A stretch of DNA of 64,000 nucleotides, taken from JAAUTY01 sp964397305. GTDB taxonomy: Bacteria > Cyanobacteriota > Cyanobacteriia > Cyanobacteriales > Spirulinaceae. The stretch covers positions 12,294 through 76,293 of the forward strand of contig CAYNIP010000017.1 of assembly GCA_964397305.1 (NCBI GenBank), written 5' to 3'. This document shows, one piece after another, positions 59,245 to 64,000 of this stretch (its first letter is position 1; each line of letters begins with the position of its first letter). The notes beneath the pieces are model-generated. The model was not told where the DNA came from. It searched no databases and saw only the letters and a program-made list of their open reading frames with translations. The position numbers and the translations under genes are program-made.

Positions 59245-60363
59245 TTAATCCAGGGACCGAGGGAGGCCGAAGGGAAAGCCATAGACCAGTTGCGAGAACT
59301 CGTTGGCCAGGATCGCTTCCGCCTGAGCATCCTGCAATTGGCGGGCCAAGGCGATCGCCTGGGTGTAAAACTGGCCCGCCTGCCGCCCGTCCCCTAGCCG
59401 CAGGAGATAGCGGGCCGACAGGGTGAGGGCTTGGAGGGTTTGGCGGGGCTGATTCGTTTCCTGGGCCAGGGCGAGCCACTCCCGCAGGGTGTGGAAGACG
59501 AGGGGCCAATCCTGGCGCTCTGCGTAGGCCGTCGTGAGCCCGTGGTGAGCCCGGAACTGGCCCCGCAGGTCGCGGCCCTCCTGAGCATACCAGCGGGCCA
59601 ACCGGTACTCGGGGATCGCCTGGTTCGGTTGGCCGTTGGCTTGGTAGGCCGCCCCCAGCAGGTTGAGCGTGTTGGCCTGGGCCACGGGATCGGGGGCGCG
59701 GCGACGGAAGACCAGGGCCTCCCGCAGGCGCTTGATCGCCAGCTCGTAGTCGCCGCGCTGGGTGGCGGCCAGGCCAAGATTGCTCAGGCTCAAGCCCTGG
59801 CCTTCAATGCTCTGGAGCTGGCGGGCGATCGCCAAGGCCTGCTCAAAGCTGTCCGTCGCCCCGCGAGGGTTCTCATGGCGCAGGAGCACCGTGCCCAAGT
59901 TGTTCAAGCCAAAAACTTCGCCCTGGCGATCGCCCCGGTCTCGGGCGATCGCCAGCCGCCGCCGCAGAGCAAATTCCGCCGCCTCCCAGCGCCCCAACTG
60001 GGCATAGGTGAGGCCGATGTAGTCATGGGCAAGGCCGAGGCCCCGGAGATCGTCGATTTGGTCATAGAGCGCGATCGCCTGTCGCCAGAGATCAATGGCC
60101 TTGAGATAATCGCCCCGCCGCTCCGCCTCATTGCCCTGGGCCAGAAACTGGTCGCCCTGGCGGCGCAGGGCTTCGTACTCCGCCGGCCGACTGGGAAAGC
60201 GTAACTGGTCGTCTAGGTTGTCAATATTTTGACCCTGGACCGGCATCACCAGGAAGGCGAGGCTGCTGCTTACCAGCACCAGAACACCGAAGCCATACCG
60301 CCGCCACCCCGACCGCTGGCGCTTTGCACAGGCTCCCGGAGCGCCTAAAATTTGCTTATTCAT
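59245..60363 (-). CDS. Exported TPR-repeat protein
   Basis: 372 residues with an N-terminal signal or anchor helix (YGFGVLVLVSSSLAFLVMPV). At least six tetratricopeptide repeats follow from about residue 60 to 350, for example GDYLKAIDLWRQAIALYDQ, GRWEAAEFALRRRLAIAR, GDYELAIKRLREALVFRR and GRQAGQFYTQAIALARQL. Such proteins serve as protein-protein scaffolds in the periplasm. The partner is unknown. It is divergent from the DUF389 gene. Confidence 0.88.
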   Translation of the reverse strand: MNKQILGAPGACAKRQRSGWRRYGFGVLVLVSSSLAFLVMPVQGQNIDNLDDQLRFPSRPAEYEALRRQGDQFLAQGNEAERRGDYLKAIDLWRQAIALYDQIDDLRGLGLAHDYIGLTYAQLGRWEAAEFALRRRLAIARDRGDRQGEVFGLNNLGTVLLRHENPRGATDSFEQALAIARQLQSIEGQGLSLSNLGLAATQRGDYELAIKRLREALVFRRRAPDPVAQANTLNLLGAAYQANGQPNQAIPEYRLARWYAQEGRDLRGQFRAHHGLTTAYAERQDWPLVFHTLREWLALAQETNQPRQTLQALTLSARYLLRLGDGRQAGQFYTQAIALARQLQDAQAEAILANEFSQLVYGFPFGLPRSLD

Positions 60364-60439
60364 CGCCGCGCCATCTTCTCTGCCTCACGCTACCTTAGTT
60401 GTACCAGACTGCTGCCCCTGCCCTCTTGCGAGCACGCCC

Positions 60440-61585
60440 ATGGATCGCCTGCTATACCGGTTTCAGCGTCTCTTGCCCCAAGCCGCTCCCCAAAAAGAAG
60501 GAGCACGCCTGCACCGTGAGTTAACGGCGGAGGCTACCTGGACGATTAACTATGTGGTTCTGATCATCAGCTCCTGCGCGATCGCCACCTTCGGCCTGAT
60601 TGGCAACAGCACCGCCGTGATCATCGGCGCGATGCTGATCGCCCCCCTGATGCTGCCGATTCGGGCGATCGCCTTCGCGGCCCTAGAAGGGGACTTCGAC
60701 CTCCTCCGTAGCTCCTGCCTCACCGCCCTAGGGGGAACCATACTCGCCGTGGCTCTCTCAACCCTGTTGGGCTGGGTGACACCGATCCCTTCCTTTGGCT
60801 CCGAGTTTCAGGCCCGGGTTGAGCCCAACCTAGTGGACTTGGGGATCGCGATCGCCGCTGGGGGGATCAGCGGCTTCGCCAAGGTGCGGCCGGGGATCAG
60901 CGATGCCCTCGCCGGCACGGCGATCGCCGTCGCCCTGATGCCCCCCCTCTGTGTCGTGGGACTTTCCCTGTCCAAAACCCCCGCAGACCCGCGCTTCTGG
61001 CTCTTTAGCCAAGGAGCCCTGTTGCTCTACCTCACCAACCTCTTGGGGATCATCCTGGCCTGCATGGTGGTGTTCATCCTGGCCGGCTACACCGGCCTGA
61101 GCCGCTCCATCGGCCTCGCCTTTCTAGCCACCCTCGTGCTGGCCGTGCCCTTGGGAACCAATTTTGCTGCGCTGATGCGGAAGGCGCGGGTGCGGGACTT
61201 CGTGGAGCAACTGCTGATTCGCAGCACAATCACCATCGGCCAACAGGATGTCACACTGCTCAGCACCCGCATTGACTGGAGCCGCCAGCCGGAGGTGGTC
61301 TACCTAACGGTGCAAACCGGCAATGACATCACGCCGCAGCAAGTGCGTGATATTGAAAGCTTTGTCAGTCGGCGGGTGGGGCAACCCCTGCGCTTCGTCC
61401 TCTTTATTTCCAATGCCAAGATCGTCACGGCCGACGGCGTGGAGCGACCCGGGGAAGAGACCGTTCTCCCCCGCGATCCCGCCCTGCCCCTCAGGATCAA
61501 GCCCCCGGCTACGGAGTCCACGGGGAAGGAATTTGTGCCCCCGCCGAATCCTCAACTTCACGAGCGCTTAAGCCAGGGCGGGTGA
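60440..61585 (+). CDS. DUF389 (TIGR00341-like) membrane protein
   Basis: 381 residues. About six membrane helices occupy residues 35-230, including TINYVVLIISSCAIATFGLI, the family motif NSTAVIIGAMLIAPLMLPI and GTAIAVALMPPLCVVGLSL. A cytoplasmic domain follows (about 250-381). Members are often stress-induced; the transported substrate, if any, is unknown. The start at 60440 is natural. It is convergent with rnc, 48 nt away. Confidence 0.88.
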   Translation: MDRLLYRFQRLLPQAAPQKEGARLHRELTAEATWTINYVVLIISSCAIATFGLIGNSTAVIIGAMLIAPLMLPIRAIAFAALEGDFDLLRSSCLTALGGTILAVALSTLLGWVTPIPSFGSEFQARVEPNLVDLGIAIAAGGISGFAKVRPGISDALAGTAIAVALMPPLCVVGLSLSKTPADPRFWLFSQGALLLYLTNLLGIILACMVVFILAGYTGLSRSIGLAFLATLVLAVPLGTNFAALMRKARVRDFVEQLLIRSTITIGQQDVTLLSTRIDWSRQPEVVYLTVQTGNDITPQQVRDIESFVSRRVGQPLRFVLFISNAKIVTADGVERPGEETVLPRDPALPLRIKPPATESTGKEFVPPPNPQLHERLSQGG

Positions 61586-61633
61586 GCCCGGTCCGGGTTG
61601 CGACGGCTGGACGAGTTGGCGGCCGAGGCAGCC

Positions 61634-62425
61634 CTAGGGAGAGGGCTGCAATCGGGCCAGGCTCGCCAGGGGCAGGCCTTGGGCTTGGATCGCCTCAAAG
61701 GCCGTGCGAGCCGCCGCCTGCTCGGCATCCTTTTTGGAGCGGCCACGGCCAAAGCCGAGGCGGTCTTCGTGGAGCCAGACCTCCGCCTCGAAGCGTTCGG
61801 CACTGGCATAGCCAGCACCGGTGTCGCGGACGCGGTACTCGGGCAGGATTTTGAACTGTTTTTGGGTCCAGGCCTGCAAAGCATCTTTGTAGTTGTGGTA
61901 AGTAGGGTCTTGCCGGATCTCAGCCGCCTTGTCACGCAAAATCGGGGTCAGCCACGGGCGCAGGGTCGCCAGGGAGGGCTCGCTGAGGTACAGGGCCCCC
62001 AGAATCGCTTCCAAGGCGTCCGCCAGCAGGCGAGTCCGGGCTGCGTCATGGAGCGTGGCGCGGTGGCCGTGGCGCTGTTGGGTGGCGCTGGCGGCAACGA
62101 GCAGGTAACGGTCGAGGCCGAAGCTGTCGCCGAGGGCCGCGAGGAGGCGATCGCTCACCAGGACGGACCGAATCGCCGCAAATTCTCCCACGAGGGCGGC
62201 CGGATAGGTGGTCAACAGCACTTCTGAGGCCAGCAGGCGCACCACCGCATCGCCGACAAACTCAAGCTGCTCGTAGTTGTCGGTGGCGGAGACGCTGCTA
62301 TGGGTCAGGGCCCGGTTGAGCAGGCGGTAGTCTACGGGCATGGTCGCTGGCAGGCCGAGCCGTTGGATCAGGGTTTCCAACTGCCGCTGGCGACGGGGAT
62401 CAGGCAAAGGGGCGATCGCGGGCAT
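61634..62425 (-). CDS. rnc: Ribonuclease III
   Basis: Double-strand RNA endonuclease, 263 residues. The catalytic signature is YEQLEFVGDAVVRLLASEVL, and the second acidic site is LLADALEAILGALYL. The C-terminal dsRNA-binding domain has YKDALQAWTQKQFKILPEYR, then GRGRSKKDAEQAAARTAFEA. An N-terminal extension of about 35 residues precedes the nuclease core. It is co-directional with rnpB, which ends about 30 nt upstream of the rnc start. Confidence 0.93.
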   Translation of the reverse strand: MPAIAPLPDPRRQRQLETLIQRLGLPATMPVDYRLLNRALTHSSVSATDNYEQLEFVGDAVVRLLASEVLLTTYPAALVGEFAAIRSVLVSDRLLAALGDSFGLDRYLLVAASATQQRHGHRATLHDAARTRLLADALEAILGALYLSEPSLATLRPWLTPILRDKAAEIRQDPTYHNYKDALQAWTQKQFKILPEYRVRDTGAGYASAERFEAEVWLHEDRLGFGRGRSKKDAEQAAARTAFEAIQAQGLPLASLARLQPSP

Positions 62426-62455
62426 GGTCCAACCATCTGGGGAGCGGAGAAGGAA

Positions 62456-62832
62456 AAGAGCTGGGCATAAGCCGGATTCTGTTCACGCTCGCTGTTGCCA
62501 GCGATCGCGGATGGTTATCTATCTAGGATGACTGTCACCAGCCACCTCCAGCGGTTCACCTAAAGCGGGGCAGGCAAAAGACCAACCCTTGCCCCTCCGA
62601 CCTTGCTCCCAACCGGGGTTTACCGAGCCAGCACCTCACGATGCTGCTGGTGCGCTCTTACCGCACCTTTGCACCCTTACCACATCCAGCGGACTGAACG
62701 GGCGGTATGTTTCTGTGGCACTATCCTCACGATCACTCGCACTGGGCGTTATCCAGCAGGCTTGGTCTTTCGGGAGTCCGGACTTTCCTCAGCGCTGCCG
62801 CGAGGACAGGCTGCAACCATCTCGCCAACTCT
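62456..62832 (-). ncRNA. rnpB: RNase P RNA (rnpB), bacterial type A
   Basis: Catalytic RNA that matures tRNA 5' ends. On the minus strand the conserved 5' block GCTGAGGAAAGTCCGGACTC and 3' block GAACAGAATCCGGCTTATGC are present. The ends pair as P1 (AGAGTTGG with CCAGCTCT). Other conserved pieces seen are GAGGATAGTGCCACAGAAAC and GTAAACCCCGGTTGGGAGCA. The length of about 377 nt is normal. The exact 5' end may be a few bases farther upstream given the TATAAT position. TTTTCC follows the 3' end. Confidence 0.95.
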
Positions 62833-62845
62833 TTCCCAACCCCTA

Positions 62846-62851
62846 ATTATA
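62846..62851 (-). promoter_or_regulatory. -10 element of the rnpB promoter
   Basis: Consensus TATAAT on the minus strand, 13 nt before the P1 helix of RNase P RNA. The expected start site is about 62838-62840. A -35 hexamer is weak (AGGTTG at 17-nt spacing). Confidence 0.6.
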
Positions 62852-62910
62852 GCTCGCTCTAATCGCCCCAACCTTGAGTACGATAATGAAGAGGAGTTCC
62901 CCAAAAGCCC

Positions 62911-64000
62911 ATGCGCCAGTGCCTCAACCCTGACTGCCTCGCGTCCAATCCTAACGAGTCCCAGTTTTGCCAAAAGTGCGGCGACAAGCTACTGCTCAGG
63001 GAGCGCTACTGGGCGAAGCGGGTTCTCGGCCAAGGCGGTTTCGGGCGCACGTTTCTAGCGGTGGATGAGGACAAGCCCTCAAAACCGCCCTGCGTCATCA
63101 AGCAGTTTCTCCCCCAAGCCCAGGGCACAGACAGCGTAGCCAAGGCGGCCGAATTGTTCGCGCAGGAGGCGCAGCGCTTGGAGGAATTGGGCAAGCACCC
63201 GCAGATTCCGGAGTTGCTGGCCTACTTCACGGCGGATAAGCGTCAGTATTTAGTCCAGGAGTTTATCGACGGGCTGACGCTCCAAAAGGAACTGGAGCAA
63301 AATGGCGTGTTCAACGAGCGGGCGATCCGCGAGTTACTGCAAGATTTGCTCACCGTCTTGGAGTTTGTGCATCAAAACCAAGTGATCCATCGCGACATCA
63401 AGCCAGAGAATATCATCCGTCGCGCCAGCGATCGGAAGTTGGTGCTGGTTGATTTTGGGGCGGCCAAGTATGTGAAACCTGTGCAGCGCAGCGTGACGGG
63501 AACGGTCATCGGTTCAGCGGAATATTGCGCCCCCGAGCAAGCAATGGGCAAACCGAAGTTTGCCAGCGATCTATACAGTTTGGGCGTCACTTGTTTGCAT
63601 TTACTCACGCAGGTCAGCCCATTTGATCTCTTCGATGTGATGGAAGCAGAATGGGTCTGGCGCGATTTTCTCAATGGCAATTCGGTCAGCGATGGGCTAG
63701 GTCAAATTCTCGACCGCCTCATCGCGACGAAACCGAAGCAGCGCTATCAATCCGCAGAGGCTGTACTGGCTGATTTGAATCCGCTGCCCCCCCAACGGCA
63801 ATCGACTGCACCGGCCCCGCCGCCTGCAACACCGCCGCCTGCGGCTCCGTCGAAACTCGCTTTGTCAACCTTCAGCTTCAAGACAGTGCGGGTGGACGAG
63901 CGGGGCCGGATCGTCGAGGAGCGGGACGGCACAGCCGAGTACTTTGATGAAGACCTGGGGAAGGGGGTCAAGCTGCGGATGGTGGCGATCCCGGGCGGCC
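62911..64000 (+). CDS. Ser/Thr protein kinase with N-terminal zinc ribbon, C-terminus cut by window edge
   Basis: Frame open from the ATG at 62911 to the window end (363 codons). A zinc ribbon comes first (C4, C9, C20, C23). The kinase domain follows: LGQGGFGRTFLA P-loop, K64 in VIKQF, catalytic H160-R-D162 in IHRDIKPENII, D181-F-G and a SAEYCAPEQ activation-end motif. A Pro/Ala-rich linker leads into LGKGVKLRMVAIPGG, the usual beginning of a formylglycine-generating-enzyme-like (SUMF1) domain. Kinase-FGE fusions are common in cyanobacteria. Divergent from rnpB. Confidence 0.92.
   Translation, partial: MRQCLNPDCLASNPNESQFCQKCGDKLLLRERYWAKRVLGQGGFGRTFLAVDEDKPSKPPCVIKQFLPQAQGTDSVAKAAELFAQEAQRLEELGKHPQIPELLAYFTADKRQYLVQEFIDGLTLQKELEQNGVFNERAIRELLQDLLTVLEFVHQNQVIHRDIKPENIIRRASDRKLVLVDFGAAKYVKPVQRSVTGTVIGSAEYCAPEQAMGKPKFASDLYSLGVTCLHLLTQVSPFDLFDVMEAEWVWRDFLNGNSVSDGLGQILDRLIATKPKQRYQSAEAVLADLNPLPPQRQSTAPAPPPATPPPAAPSKLALSTFSFKTVRVDERGRIVEERDGTAEYFDEDLGKGVKLRMVAIPGG

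Overview
The window is a GC-rich piece of a cyanobacterial chromosome. The octamer GCGATCGC (HIP1) occurs throughout, inside and between genes. The gene content fits: SqdX (sulfolipid synthesis), small cyanobacterial protein families (DUF3082, NfeD-like, XisI), LOV and cyanobacteriochrome photosensors, and a cyanobacterial-type RNase P RNA. I do not assign a genus.

Layout. (1) 1-4831, minus strand: rimP-nusA-ylxR-infB, with infB cut by the left edge. (2) 4832-8582: an LCP cell-wall ligase, a tiny secreted or membrane peptide, an unrecognised protein and a membrane protein, separated by two families of MITE-like repeats. (3) 8730-11309: leuS. (4) 11422-14226: a visibly more A/T-rich accessory island with an AAA ATPase plus TOPRIM-like partner, an orphan xisI, an orphan hicB, a decayed ParDE pair and a terminator. 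(5) 14362-17626: a DUF3082 protein, a BtaA-like DUF3419 protein and a PBP4-type carboxypeptidase. (6) 17675-26729, minus strand: a Che/Wsp-like signalling operon (sensor kinase, CheR-TPR, tandem CheW, MCP, CheA-receiver) without a CheB. (7) 27196-30799: sugar nucleotidyltransferase, glycosyltransferase, sugar N-acetyltransferase and fmt. (8) 30995-35639: two unknown cyanobacterial proteins, a VanY-type peptidase, an AEC transporter and an orphan ureD. (9) 35998-42109: two multidomain sensor kinases; the first carries both a LOV domain and a DXCF cyanobacteriochrome GAF domain. A broken DUF2252 gene lies between them. (10) 42198-47868: HD-domain protein, alkA, a polysaccharide-lyase-like lipoprotein, an M23 peptidase and tRNA-Arg(CCG). 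(11) 47951-51777: aspartate aminotransferase, NfeD-like protein, sqdX and an OmpR-type regulator. (12) 52373-55990: class I ribonucleotide reductase nrdA then nrdB. (13) 56419-64000: diguanylate cyclase, two Cys-rich small proteins, a secreted TPR protein, a DUF389 membrane protein, rnc, rnpB and a Ser/Thr kinase cut by the right edge.

Themes. Translation and RNA processing genes (infB, nusA, rimP, leuS, fmt, tRNA-Arg, rnc, rnpB) are interleaved with cell-envelope genes (LCP, PBP4, VanY, M23, glycosyltransferases, sqdX) and many signal-transduction genes. The most interesting items are the dual-photosensor kinase at 35998-38634, the ATPase/TOPRIM-like gene pair at 11422-13016, and the two short mobile-repeat families, both with visible target-site duplications.

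All calls come from reading the sequence and recalling family signatures. No database search was run. Domain boundaries and most starts are approximate.
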